Of a DNA stretch of 64,000 bases, positions 38,553-47,203 are shown one piece after another. Positions within the stretch are counted from its first letter, which is position 1. Each line of letters opens with the position of its first letter. The DNA comes from Pseudonocardia thermophila. GTDB lineage: Bacteria; Actinomycetota; Actinomycetes; Mycobacteriales; Pseudonocardiaceae. The notes below the pieces were generated by a model. It did no database searches and was not told where the DNA came from. It saw nothing but the letters and a program-made list of their open reading frames with translations. Location of the stretch: positions 186,001 to 250,000 of the forward strand of contig NZ_FRAP01000001.1 in assembly GCF_900142365.1 (NCBI RefSeq), read 5' to 3'. Position numbers and translations under genes: made by a program.

Positions 38553-40034
38553 GTGACGGACGCGACGGCGCTGCGGATGGGGACTCCCGCCGGACGGTGG
38601 GTGCTCGCCACCACGGTGCTGGGCTCCGGCATCGTGATGATCGACGGCACGGTCGTCAACGTGGCCCTCGACCGCATCGGCGACGAGCTCGGAACCGGCT
38701 TCGCCGGACTGCAGTGGACGGTCAACGCCTACGCGCTCACGCTGGCCGCGCTGATCCTGCTCGGCGGTTCGCTGGGCGACCACCTGGGGCGGCGGCGGGT
38801 GTTCCTCATCGGCGTGATCTGGTTCGCGGCGGCGTCGACGCTGTGCGGGCTGGCGCCGGACATCGGCACGCTCGTCGCGGCGCGCGCCCTGCAGGGCGTC
38901 GGCGGGGCACTGCTCACCCCGGGGAGCCTGGCGCTGATCTCGGCGTCGTTCCACGGTCCCGACCGGGCCGCCGCGATCGGCGCCTGGTCCGGCCTCGGCG
39001 GGATCGCCGGCGCGATCGGGCCGTTCCTGGGCGGCTGGCTCGTCGAGTGGTCGTGGCGCGCGGTGTTCCTGATCAACGTCCCGATCGCCGCGGTCGTCGT
39101 CGCGGTGGCGCTGCGGCACGTGCCGGAGAGCCGCGATCCCGAGTCCGCCGCCGGGCTCGACGTCACCGGCACCGTGCTCGCCACCCTCGGCCTCGCCGCC
39201 ACCACGTGCGGCCTGACCGGGCTGGCCGACCGCGGAGCGGCGCCCGATCTCATCACCGCACTGGTCGTCGGGCTGGTGGCGCTGGCCGTGTTCGCGGTCG
39301 TCGAACGCCGTTCGACGCACCCGCTGGTGCCGCCCGCGCTGTTCGCCGACCGGGTGTTCACCGCGATCAACGTCGCCACCCTGCTGATCTACGGCGCGCT
39401 CGGCGTCGTGTTCCTCCTGCTGGTGCTGCAGCTGCAGGTGGTGGCCGGCTTCAGCCCGCTCGCGGCCGGCACGGCGATGCTGCCGGTCACGGCGATCATG
39501 CTGCTGCTCTCGGCCCGGTCGGGCGCGCTGGCCGGGCGGATCGGGCCGCGCCCGCAGCTCGTGGTGGGGCCGCTCGTCAGCGCCACCGGTCTGCTGCTGC
39601 TCCTGCGGGTGGGCGAGGACGCGAACTGGTGGGCCGACGTGCTGCCGGCCGTCGTGGTGTTCGGCCTCGGGCTCGCTGCCACCGTCGCGCCGCTCACGGC
39701 GACCGTGCTCAACGCGGCCCCCGACCGGTACGCGGGCGCGGCGTCCGGGGTGAACAACGCGGTGGCGCGTGCCGCCGGACTGCTCGCGGTCGCCGTGATC
39801 CCCGGCATCGCCGGCATCACCGGCGCCGACCACACCGATCCGGTCGCCTTCGGCGCGGGGTTCCGGGTGGCGATGCTGATCTGCGCCGGGCTGCTCGGGG
39901 GCGCGGCCGTCGTGGCCGCGGTCACGGTGCAGCGGCGGGAGCGGCCCGAGCCGAGCGAGCGCGTGCGCATCGAGGAGTGCCTGCACTGCGGGGTGACCGG
40001 GCCGCAGACCCTGCCCAGGTCGGCAGACGGGTGA
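38553..40034 (+). CDS. DHA2-family (EmrB/QacA-type) exporter
   Basis: The 493-aa protein has about 14 hydrophobic helices. It has helix-1 motif D1 GSGIVMIDGTVVNVALDRIG, loop motif A LGDHLGRRRVFLIG and motif C region GLGGIAGAIGPFLGGWLVEW. Such proteins expel drugs or metabolites with protons. A cytoplasmic tail ends in a Cys pair (ECLHCGVTG). The 210 bp between its stop and the next gene hold nothing I recognise. Confidence 0.88.
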   Translation: MTDATALRMGTPAGRWVLATTVLGSGIVMIDGTVVNVALDRIGDELGTGFAGLQWTVNAYALTLAALILLGGSLGDHLGRRRVFLIGVIWFAAASTLCGLAPDIGTLVAARALQGVGGALLTPGSLALISASFHGPDRAAAIGAWSGLGGIAGAIGPFLGGWLVEWSWRAVFLINVPIAAVVVAVALRHVPESRDPESAAGLDVTGTVLATLGLAATTCGLTGLADRGAAPDLITALVVGLVALAVFAVVERRSTHPLVPPALFADRVFTAINVATLLIYGALGVVFLLLVLQLQVVAGFSPLAAGTAMLPVTAIMLLLSARSGALAGRIGPRPQLVVGPLVSATGLLLLLRVGEDANWWADVLPAVVVFGLGLAATVAPLTATVLNAAPDRYAGAASGVNNAVARAAGLLAVAVIPGIAGITGADHTDPVAFGAGFRVAMLICAGLLGGAAVVAAVTVQRRERPEPSERVRIEECLHCGVTGPQTLPRSADG

Positions 40035-40244
40035 CAGCAGGGGCGACGACCAGCGCCCCGCCTCGTACCCCGGACCGCCCCACCGCAGCTGACCGAGCAC
40101 CGCAGGAGCACCTCGACGACTCACCAGACCGAGGGCCCCGATCCGCGCCGAAGGAGCCGGTGCGATCGACGCCGCAGCTCCCTGCCGTCCCGGCACCGAC
40201 TCCGAGCCGTGGATCGAGGCCCGTACCTGGGCTACCGTTGCCCC

Positions 40245-40904
40245 GTGCCCGCCAACGACGGTTCGGCTCCCGCACCGGCGTCCGTCCGGGACGAGGTGCT
40301 CCGTTCGATCGCCCGCGGCGACCTGCGCCCCGGTTCCCCGCTCCCCGTCCACGTCCTCGCCGCGCGCACGTCCGCGTCCCCCGAGGACGTCGTCGCGGCG
40401 CTGGACGAGCTGGTCGAGATCGGCGTGGCGCGCGTGGCCGGCGGCGCGGTCGTCGTCGCGGAGACGGGCCCGGACAAGATGGCGGACGCCGACGAGGTCC
40501 GCCACATCATCGAGGAGGTGGCCGTCCGCCGGTTCGTGCGGCAGGCGACGCAGTCGCAGATCAACGCGCTGGGCCGAGCGTTGGCGGAGGTCGAGCGGGT
40601 CGCCGCCGAGCCCGAGCCGTCGCTGGAGCAGCTGATCCGCGCCCGCGACTGGTTCTTCGTCGTCCTGCTCCGCGCCGGTGGCCTGGCGACCCGCGACCTG
40701 CTGCGCAGGCTGCGCTCGCACGCGGGCCTGGTGATGTCGCTCGCGGTCGCGGGCCAGGGGCGGCCTGCGGAGCTCGTCGAGGAGCTGCGGGCCGTGCACC
40801 GCGCGCTCGCCGCCCGCGACGCCGACGCCGCCGTCGCCGCGTGCGACGAACACCGGCGCAACTCCACTGTGGCGGGGCTCCGCCAGCTCGGTGCCACGCC
40901 CTGA
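40245..40904 (+). CDS. GntR-family (FCD-type) transcriptional regulator
   Basis: The 219-aa protein has an N-terminal winged helix (VRDEVLRSIARGDLRPGSPL...ASPEDVVAALDELVEIGV) and a helical FCD-like effector domain. It is a divergent member: the helix-turn-helix is less canonical than in the second GntR protein at 40936. The GTG at 40245 is the likely start. A perfect 15-bp palindrome (40903-40917) overlaps its stop codon. Confidence 0.78.
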   Translation: MPANDGSAPAPASVRDEVLRSIARGDLRPGSPLPVHVLAARTSASPEDVVAALDELVEIGVARVAGGAVVVAETGPDKMADADEVRHIIEEVAVRRFVRQATQSQINALGRALAEVERVAAEPEPSLEQLIRARDWFFVVLLRAGGLATRDLLRRLRSHAGLVMSLAVAGQGRPAELVEELRAVHRALAARDADAAVAACDEHRRNSTVAGLRQLGATP

Positions 40905-40917
40905 TCGTCATACGATC
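40903..40917. promoter_or_regulatory. FCD-GntR site 1
   Basis: GATCGTCATACGATC is a perfect palindrome with a three-base centre and fits the FadR/FCD consensus TNGTNNNACNA. It lies between the convergent ends of the two GntR genes, so it may be a decoy or a site for looping rather than a promoter operator. Confidence 0.6.
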
Positions 40918-40935
40918 TGCGTCGAATCCGCGCCG

Positions 40936-41655
40936 TCAGCGGGCCGGAGCCGCCTCCGATGCGCGCATGGCGGCGATCCCCAGCCGCGCGGCGGCGCGCA
41001 CGTGCGCGATCAGGGCGGCGCCGGCCGCGGCGGCGTCGCGGGCCTCCGTCGCCTTGACGACCTCCCGCAGTTCCCGCACCGACTCCCGCGGGCGCTGCGG
41101 GTCCGCCGACAGCGACCCGGCCCGCAGCAGGCTCACCCGGGCGTGCAGCTGCGAGAGCGCGGTGCGCAGCGCGGAGTTGCCCGCGCCGGTGAGCAGGACG
41201 TCGTACATCGCGTCCTTGGCGCGCAGCACGTCGAGGGTGCCGGCGCCCTCGTCGACGAGGTCCTCGAGGTGGGTGAACGCCCGCCGAAGCGCCACGAGCT
41301 GGGAGTCGGAGGCGCGTTCGACGAACCGCTCGACGAGGTGCCGTTCGAGCACCTCGCGCAGGTCGTAGAGCTCCTCGGCCTCGTCCGGGGAGAGCGCGAG
41401 GACCACCGCGCCCTTCTGCGGGATCGTGCGCACGAGCCCCTCGGCGGCCAGCTCCCGGAGGACCTCGCGGATCGTGGTGCGCGAGACCCCGGTCATCTCG
41501 ATGAGCTCGCGCTCCACCAGCCGCTGCCCCGGCTTGAAGCGCATCGTGAGGATGGCCTCGCGCAGCACCTCGAGGACCTGGACGCGCAGCGGCGCGGCGA
41601 CCCGGCCGATCCGGTCCGCCAGCGACGGCAGCCCCTCGGGGTTCTCGGCGGTCAT
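40936..41655 (-). CDS. GntR/FCD-family regulator of the oxidation cluster
   Basis: The 239-aa protein has a classic GntR winged helix (LREAILTMRFKPGQRLVERE, GVSRTTIREVLRELAAEGLV) and an FCD domain with the metal-binding pattern (EELYDLREVLERHL). It is the last gene of the minus-strand run ADH, MO2, MO1, GntR. A site related to its probable operator lies just upstream (41675-41689), so autoregulation is likely. Confidence 0.9.
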   Translation of the reverse strand: MTAENPEGLPSLADRIGRVAAPLRVQVLEVLREAILTMRFKPGQRLVERELIEMTGVSRTTIREVLRELAAEGLVRTIPQKGAVVLALSPDEAEELYDLREVLERHLVERFVERASDSQLVALRRAFTHLEDLVDEGAGTLDVLRAKDAMYDVLLTGAGNSALRTALSQLHARVSLLRAGSLSADPQRPRESVRELREVVKATEARDAAAAGAALIAHVRAAARLGIAAMRASEAAPAR

Positions 41656-41674
41656 GGCGCCAACCCTACTGGAT

Positions 41675-41689
41675 GTTCGTCATACGATC
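41675..41689. promoter_or_regulatory. FCD-GntR site 2
   Basis: GTTCGTCATACGATC matches site 1 in 14 of 15 positions and keeps TCGTCATACGA. It is 20 bp upstream of the GntR gene start and downstream of the monooxygenase stop, the place for autoregulation. Confidence 0.65.
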
Positions 41690-41696
41690 CGGCCGC

Positions 41697-42935
41697 TCAC
41701 GCGGAGGCCAGCCCGAAGTGCAGCCGGGCGTTCGCCGCGAAGTACACGTCGGCCTGCGCCCCGATGTGGGTGCGGTACATGGCGACGTCGCGGAAGCAGC
41801 GCTGCAGCCGTGATCCGCGCTTGGCCGCGGCCGTGCCGCCTGTCGCGAACAGCCGGTCGACCGCCTCGGCGGCCAGCCGCGCCGCCTGCAGCATCATCCC
41901 GCGGCAGCGCGCGTCGACGGTGACGTCGAACGACCCGGTCCGCTCCCACTCCCGTCCGGCCGCGGTGTAGTCCGTGGCTGCCGCGACCAGCACCGCGAGC
42001 GCCGCATCGGTCAGGCTCTGGGCCTCACCGAACCAGCGCTGGTAGTCCGGGGATTCGCAGCGGCGCATCGGCGGCGGCAGCGCCGTCCTGCGGGTGCGCA
42101 GGATGTGCTCGTACTCGTCGAGCGCGGCCCGCGCCGCCCCGATCACGGGGGCTGCGAGCCCACCGAAGTAGATCGTCATCGACCGGCCGAGGTAGAGCGG
42201 GTTGCCGTGCAGCCGGTAGCCCGGAGTGCCCTCCGGCGGCATCGCGAACGTCGTCCAGTCGTAGGGCTGCACGAGGTGCTCGGGCACGAACGCGCCGTCG
42301 ACGCGGACCGAGTTCGACCCCGTGCCCTGCAGGCCCAGGGTGGCGCCGCCGCCCCAGTCGTCGAGCACCGTGTAGTGCCCGCGCGGTAGCACGCAGGCCA
42401 ACGGGACCGGGGACCCGTCGGTACCGGGCGCCTGCCCCATCGCCGTGGCGATGAAGTGGGTGGCGTGGGTGATCCCCGAGCAGTAGTCCCAGGTGCCGGT
42501 CACGCGGTACCCGCCGGGCACCCGCTCGGCGGTGCCCGTCGGCGCGGCCCGGTGCGGCGCGCAGAAGTGCCCGTCGGGGCCGAAGATCTCCTCCTGGGCC
42601 CGCTCGGAGAAGAACGAGGCGATGTGGAAAGCGTGGTCGGAGGCCAGGCACACCGCCCACCCGGTGCTCGGATCGCCGTGGGAGAGCTCGGTGATCAGCC
42701 GGAAGTAGGTGTCGAGGCCGAACTCGTAGCCGCCGTAGCGGCGCGGCTGCAGCACCCGGTAGAAGCCGGCCTCGGTGAAGAGCCTGTGCAGCCGCTCGGA
42801 GTAGCCGCCGCGCTCCTCGGTGAGCGGCGCCTCCGCGGCGATCTCCGCACGCAGGGCGACGGCGCGGGCGATCATGGCCTCGGGCGTGAGGTCCGGCTCG
42901 GGCGGGGCGATCCGGAGGGGTTCGGTCTGCGTCAT
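41697..42935 (-). CDS. group D flavin-dependent monooxygenase, HsaA/DszC-like (MO1)
   Basis: The 412-aa protein has the acyl-CoA dehydrogenase fold used by flavin hydroxylases. Landmarks are FYRVLQPRRYGGYEF, STGWAVCLASDHAFHIASFF, the middle beta domain (YRVTGTWDYCSGITHATHFI, GLQGTGSNSVRV) and a C-terminal helical bundle. Reduced FMN/FAD would come from a separate reductase, which is not encoded here. Its start overlaps the stop of its paralogue MO2 (ATGA at 42932-42935), so both are made together, perhaps as a heteromer. Confidence 0.85.
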   Translation of the reverse strand: MTQTEPLRIAPPEPDLTPEAMIARAVALRAEIAAEAPLTEERGGYSERLHRLFTEAGFYRVLQPRRYGGYEFGLDTYFRLITELSHGDPSTGWAVCLASDHAFHIASFFSERAQEEIFGPDGHFCAPHRAAPTGTAERVPGGYRVTGTWDYCSGITHATHFIATAMGQAPGTDGSPVPLACVLPRGHYTVLDDWGGGATLGLQGTGSNSVRVDGAFVPEHLVQPYDWTTFAMPPEGTPGYRLHGNPLYLGRSMTIYFGGLAAPVIGAARAALDEYEHILRTRRTALPPPMRRCESPDYQRWFGEAQSLTDAALAVLVAAATDYTAAGREWERTGSFDVTVDARCRGMMLQAARLAAEAVDRLFATGGTAAAKRGSRLQRCFRDVAMYRTHIGAQADVYFAANARLHFGLASA

Positions 42936-44179
42936 GCCGCTCCCCCGCCCACCAGCCCGAGGTGCAGCTGCGCCAGCCTGCGGAAGGTCGTCTCCCGGAA
43001 GCCGGTGTTGCGGTGGCCGGCGATCGTCGTGAGATCGCGCCACACCCGCTCGAACCGCTGGCCCGCCTTGAGCGCGCTGGAGCCGACGTTGCGCAGCAGG
43101 TGTTCGTCGACCGCCGCCCACACCTGGACGACGGCCTCCCGCGCGACGACGCCGATGCGCTTCTCGTCCTCCTCGCTGTAGGGCGGCCCGCCGGCCGCAG
43201 TGCGCGCGCAGAGCTCCATGTGCTCCTCGGCGCACCGGATGACCAGCGCCTCGGCGGTGGCCAGCTTGCCCAGCGCGGTGCCGTACCAGCGCTGGTAGTC
43301 GGGATCGGCGATGCGGGGCACCATCGGCGGGGCGGGCGTCTTGCGCGTGCGCATCTGGTGCTCGAACTCGTCGAGCGCGTTGTAGCCGGCCCCGACGGCG
43401 AGCGCGCCGAGGGAGATCGTGAACGGGGCGAGCGCCCGGCCGACGTAGAGCGGGTTGCCGTGCAGGGCGAGGCCCGGCGTACCGTCGCTGACGTCGACGG
43501 CGACCATGTTCAGGTCCTCGACGACGAACTCGGCCGGGATCCACCCGTCGTCGAAGCGGATGCTCTGCGAGCCGCTGCCGCGCAGCCCCAGCGTGTCGCC
43601 CCAGTCGTCGAGCATCGTCCACTCGCTGCGCGGCGCGACGTAGAGCAGCACGTGCTCGGCCGCCTCCGCGCGCGGCAGGTGGGCGGGCAGGGCCTGGCCG
43701 AGGAAGTGCGTCGAGTACGGGATGCCCGAGCAGTAACGGACGGTGCCCTCGAGCCGCCACCCGTCGCCGGCCCGCTCGGCGCGCGCGTCCGGTGCGGCCA
43801 CGGAGGCGCAGCGGAAGTCGCCGCTGCCGAAGATCTGCTCCTGCGCGGCCTGCGGGAAGTACGACGCGACCTGCAGCGCGTGGCTCGTCGCCAGCGCCCA
43901 GCACCACGCGGTCGACACGCAGCCGCGGGCCATCTCGATCTGCAGCCGGGCGAACGTGACGAGATCGAGCTCCAGTCCGCCGTAGCGACGCGGCTGCAGC
44001 ACCCGGTAGAGGCCGGCGGCGCGGAACGCCTCGTGCAGCTCGGGCGAGTAGAAGGAGCGCTCCTCGGTCTCGGCCTGCGCGGCCACGAGCCGCGGGCGCA
44101 GGTCGATCACGGTGCGGACGAGCTGCTCGGGTGTCGGATCCGCCGCGGCGGGCGCTGCCGCGGTGGCAGTCGTGGTCAT
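42932..44179 (-). CDS. group D flavin-dependent monooxygenase, HsaA/DszC-like (MO2)
   Basis: The 415-aa paralogue of MO1 shares LYRVLQPRRYGGLELDL, STAWCWALATSHALQVASYF, VRYCSGIPYSTHFLGQAL and GLRGSGSQSIRFDD, but the two differ at many positions, so the duplication is old. The conserved helix DPDYQRWYGTALGKL is also shared with MO1. It follows the alcohol dehydrogenase gene by 16 bp. The substrate is unknown; phenolic, sterol-like or heteroaromatic compounds are usual for the family. Confidence 0.85.
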   Translation of the reverse strand: MTTTATAAAPAAADPTPEQLVRTVIDLRPRLVAAQAETEERSFYSPELHEAFRAAGLYRVLQPRRYGGLELDLVTFARLQIEMARGCVSTAWCWALATSHALQVASYFPQAAQEQIFGSGDFRCASVAAPDARAERAGDGWRLEGTVRYCSGIPYSTHFLGQALPAHLPRAEAAEHVLLYVAPRSEWTMLDDWGDTLGLRGSGSQSIRFDDGWIPAEFVVEDLNMVAVDVSDGTPGLALHGNPLYVGRALAPFTISLGALAVGAGYNALDEFEHQMRTRKTPAPPMVPRIADPDYQRWYGTALGKLATAEALVIRCAEEHMELCARTAAGGPPYSEEDEKRIGVVAREAVVQVWAAVDEHLLRNVGSSALKAGQRFERVWRDLTTIAGHRNTGFRETTFRRLAQLHLGLVGGGAA

Positions 44180-44195
44180 GGATCTCCCCGGTGGG

Positions 44196-45281
44196 TCAGC
44201 TGATGGACAGGACGGCGGTGAGCACCGCGCGCTTCGCGGCGGCGGCCAGCGCCTCGCCGGCGTCGGCGAGGGGGTAGGTGCGCTCGACGACGGCGGCGGG
44301 ATCGAGCAGCCCCGCCTCCAGGACGCGGGCGAAGCGGGGCAGGTCGCGGCGCAGGTCGACGTTGCCGTACTGGCAGCTGCGGATCTCGCGGCCGTGCATG
44401 GCGAGCTGGTTGACGGGCAGCTCGACGGTGGCGTCGAAGCCCGACATCCCCATCGGCACGAGCACGCCGCCGCGCCGCGCGGCCAGGAACGCGGAGCGCA
44501 CGACGTCGGCGTCACCGCCGACCGCCTCGAACACGACGTCGGCACCGCGGCCGCCCGTGAGGTCCCGGACTGCCGCGACGACGTCGCCGTCCGCAGGATC
44601 GACGACGTCGGTGGCGCCGAGCGCACGCACCCGCTCGCGCCGGCCGGGCACCGGCTCGACGGCGATGATCCGCACGGCGCCCGCCAGCCGGGCGCTCTGC
44701 ACGAGCCAGCAGCCGATCCGACCGGCACCGAAGACCGCGACGGTGTCGCCCTCCGCGACGCGCGCGATGTTGAACACTGCTCCCATCGCGCTGCCCGCAC
44801 CGCAGCTGAGCAGGCACAGGTGCTCGTCGGGCAGGGACGACTCGACGCGCACGAGCCCGTACTCGCGCACCAGGAGTTGCTCGGCGAACGTGCCCACGCC
44901 GCCGATCGCGCTGACGAGCGTCCCGTCGGCTCGGCGGGCGACGTAGCGGGGGTCGCCCTCGAAGATCTCCCGGCACTGGTGGCCTTCGCCGCGGTCGCAC
45001 CAGTAGCAGTCCCCGCACGCCGGGGTGCCGGCGACGACGACGCGGTCCCCCGGGCGGACCGTGGTGACGGCGGGCCCGACCGCCTCCACCACGCCGGCGG
45101 CCGAGTGGCCGGGGATCGCCGGCGGCCGGGCCAGCTTGCCGGGCTTGAACGCGTAGGAGTCGGTGACGCAGACCTCCACGGCGCCCGGTCGGACGACGAC
45201 GTCACGCGGCCCGGGCGCGAGGATCTCCAGGTCCTCGATGACCAGCGGTGTCTCGTACGCGGGTAGCACGACGGCTCGCAC
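44196..45281 (-). CDS. zinc-dependent alcohol dehydrogenase
   Basis: The 361-aa MDR enzyme has catalytic-zinc ligands in VEVCVTDSYAF and PGHSAAGVVEAVG, the structural zinc cluster CGDCYWCDRGEGHQC and the NAD motif VAVFGAGRIGCWLVQSARLA. It would oxidise an alcohol made or consumed by the P450 and monooxygenases. GTG at 45281 (VRAVVLP) has AGGGGG upstream; GTG two codons earlier is an alternative. It is the first gene of the minus-strand run and diverges from the P450 gene. Confidence 0.9.
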   Translation of the reverse strand: MRAVVLPAYETPLVIEDLEILAPGPRDVVVRPGAVEVCVTDSYAFKPGKLARPPAIPGHSAAGVVEAVGPAVTTVRPGDRVVVAGTPACGDCYWCDRGEGHQCREIFEGDPRYVARRADGTLVSAIGGVGTFAEQLLVREYGLVRVESSLPDEHLCLLSCGAGSAMGAVFNIARVAEGDTVAVFGAGRIGCWLVQSARLAGAVRIIAVEPVPGRRERVRALGATDVVDPADGDVVAAVRDLTGGRGADVVFEAVGGDADVVRSAFLAARRGGVLVPMGMSGFDATVELPVNQLAMHGREIRSCQYGNVDLRRDLPRFARVLEAGLLDPAAVVERTYPLADAGEALAAAAKRAVLTAVLSIS

Positions 45282-45299
45282 GCTCACCCCCTCTTCTTA

Positions 45300-45314
45300 G
45301 ATTGCCATACAATC
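45300..45314. promoter_or_regulatory. FCD-GntR site 3
   Basis: GATTGCCATACAATC is a 15-bp inverted repeat with the same CATAC centre as sites 1 and 2. It lies about 20 bp upstream of the alcohol dehydrogenase start, in the divergent gap. Confidence 0.6.
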
Positions 45315-45359
45315 TGTCGCCATCTCGGCGAATGTCAAGCATCTGGCGCTGAATTGTCG

Positions 45360-45374
45360 GATCGTCCTACATTC
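45360..45374. promoter_or_regulatory. FCD-GntR site 4
   Basis: GATCGTCCTACATTC agrees with site 1 in 12 of 15 positions. It lies about 40 bp upstream of the P450 start, so one regulator could control both divergent transcripts. Confidence 0.5.
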
Positions 45375-45411
45375 TTCCGCCCGTGACGCATCCGTACGAA
45401 GGACCCCGACC

Positions 45412-46605
45412 ATGACCGCGAGCGCGGCCGTACCGACGTACGGCGCGGACATCTACACGGACGAGGCAATCCTCGAGCCCTACGAGCACTACCGAGCCCT
45501 GCGCGACCTCGGGCCCGCCGTGTGGCTGGAGCAGCACGGGGCGTACGCCGTGGCCCGCTACGCCGCGGCCCGGGCCGTCCTGCTGGACAGCGACACGTTC
45601 CGGTCGGCGAACGGGATCGCGCTCAACGAGCCGGCGAACCAGGTGATCCTCGGTTGCACGCTCGCCAGCGACGGCGAGCTGCACGCCCACCTGCGCAAGG
45701 TCGTGGCGCACCGGCTGATGCCGCGGTCGCTGCGACCGCTGCGCGAGGTCGTGGCGCGGCGCGCCGAGGAGCTGGTGGCCGAGCTGGTGGCGCGCGGATC
45801 GTTCGACGCCGTGACCGACCTGGCGTACGCGCTGCCGATGTCGGTCGTGCCGGACTTCATCGGCTGGCCGCAGGAGGGCCGCGAACACCTGCTGGAGTGG
45901 GCGAGCGCGAACTTCGACTCGTTCGGGCCGATGAACGCCCGCGCCGAGCGCACGATGCCCAAGTGCGGCGAGATGGCCGCGTACGGCGCGGAGCTGGTCC
46001 GCACCGGCAACGTCCTGCCGGGCAGCCTCGGCGCCGGGGTGCTGGAGGCGCGTGACCGCGGCGACATCACCACCGAACAGGCGATGATGCTGATGCTCGA
46101 CTACCTCGCCCCGTCGCTGGACACGACGATCAGCGCCATCGGCAGCGCGATCTGGCTCTTCGCCCGGTACCCCGAGCAGTGGGACCGGCTGCGCGCCGAG
46201 CCGTCCCTCGTGCCGAACGCGGTCAACGAGGTCGTGCGCTACGAGTCACCGATCCGGGCGTTCGGCCGGCTCGCCGAGACCGACACCGAGATCGGTGGCG
46301 CGCCGATCCCGGCGGGCTCACGAGTGCTGGTGATCTACGCGGCGGCCAACCGGGACGAGCGCAAGTTCGCCCGCCCCGACGAGTTCGACGTCGCCCGGCC
46401 CGATGCGGTGCACCAGCTGGGCTTCGGCGTGGGCGAGCACGGGTGCGCGGGCCAAGCGCTCGCCCGCATGGAGACCGAGTCGCTGCTCACCGCACTCGCC
46501 CGGACGGTCACCCGGTTCCACCTCGACGGCCCGCCGCAGCGCGCCCTCAACAACCTCATCCGCGCGTTCGGCTCGGTGCCGGTCACCGTGGAGACGGAGA
46601 CCTGA
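45412..46605 (+). CDS. cytochrome P450 (bacterial class I)
   Basis: The 397-aa soluble P450 has the I-helix segment LDYLAPSLDTTISA (the usual acidic-alcohol pair appears as DTT), the K-helix NEVVRYESPIRAFGR (ExxR) and the heme loop FGVGEHGCAGQALARME with Cys345. It hydroxylates an unknown substrate with electrons from the ferredoxin encoded directly after it. The ATG at 45412 has GAAGGA upstream. No ferredoxin reductase gene is nearby. Confidence 0.95.
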   Translation: MTASAAVPTYGADIYTDEAILEPYEHYRALRDLGPAVWLEQHGAYAVARYAAARAVLLDSDTFRSANGIALNEPANQVILGCTLASDGELHAHLRKVVAHRLMPRSLRPLREVVARRAEELVAELVARGSFDAVTDLAYALPMSVVPDFIGWPQEGREHLLEWASANFDSFGPMNARAERTMPKCGEMAAYGAELVRTGNVLPGSLGAGVLEARDRGDITTEQAMMLMLDYLAPSLDTTISAIGSAIWLFARYPEQWDRLRAEPSLVPNAVNEVVRYESPIRAFGRLAETDTEIGGAPIPAGSRVLVIYAAANRDERKFARPDEFDVARPDAVHQLGFGVGEHGCAGQALARMETESLLTALARTVTRFHLDGPPQRALNNLIRAFGSVPVTVETET

Positions 46606-46606
46606 C

Positions 46607-46804
46607 GTGCGGATCCTCACCAGCCGCGAACGCTGCGAGGGACACGGCCTGTGCGCGGCCCTGGCGCCGGAGGTGTTCGACCTGGACGACGAGGCCGTCG
46701 TCGTCAACCGGTTCGACGACCGGGAGGTCCCCGCCGAGCACGCCGAGGCCGCCCGGCGCGGGGTGCAGGCGTGCCCGGTGGCCGCGCTGCGGATCGCGGA
46801 CTGA
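46607..46804 (+). CDS. 3Fe-4S ferredoxin, P450 partner
   Basis: The 65-aa ferredoxin has CEGHGLCAALAPEVFDL and a C-terminal ACPVAALRI. This is the three-cysteine pattern of P450-linked 3Fe-4S ferredoxins, in which the second Cys of a 4Fe cluster is replaced (here by His). GTG start one base after the P450 stop. It is cotranscribed with the P450. Confidence 0.93.
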   Translation: MRILTSRERCEGHGLCAALAPEVFDLDDEAVVVNRFDDREVPAEHAEAARRGVQACPVAALRIAD

Positions 46805-46807
46805 GGG

Positions 46808-47142
46808 TCACGGCACCAGCTCCTCGCCGTACCGCTCGACCCGGTCCCCGAGGGCGCGCACCGGGCCGTCGACGAGGCTGCGCCCGAGCGGGTGAGCGCG
46901 AAGTCGACGCACGACGGTGCCACCACGTAGGGGCGGCGCTCGATCAGCCGGTGCCCGAGCAGCCGGCGCAGGGTCTCGCCGAGCACCTTGGCGCTGATCC
47001 CACCGATCGCCGCCCGCAGCTCGACCCGGCGGCACGGGCCGGCGCGGAGCGCCGCGAGCACCACGGGGTTCCAGGTGGGGAGGAACAGATCGGTCGCCGC
47101 GCGCAACCGGCAGTCCGCGACCAGCTCGTAGCACTCCCGCAT
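46808..47142 (-). pseudogene. HxlR-family regulator, frameshifted
   Basis: The ATG at 47142 starts MRECYELVADCRLRAATDLF. The winged helix WNPVVLAALRAGPCRRVELR, AAIGGISAKVLGETLRRLLG is intact up to CVDFALT, after which the expected end PLGRSLVDGPVRALGDRVER is in another frame. A one-base deletion near 46890 explains this. It diverges from the broken reductase at 47204 and converges with the ferredoxin gene. Confidence 0.75.
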
Positions 47143-47203
47143 GGCGCCATCCTGCCCGCCCGGAGCGCACCATCGGTGTGCATCGGCCTGCCCACCGTCC
47201 CGG

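Noticed and set aside
37743..40853. 1036-codon minus-strand frame covering the exporter at 38553
   Set aside because: Only its last 241 codons are a real enoyl-CoA hydratase; the rest is low-complexity antisense of the MFS and GntR genes.
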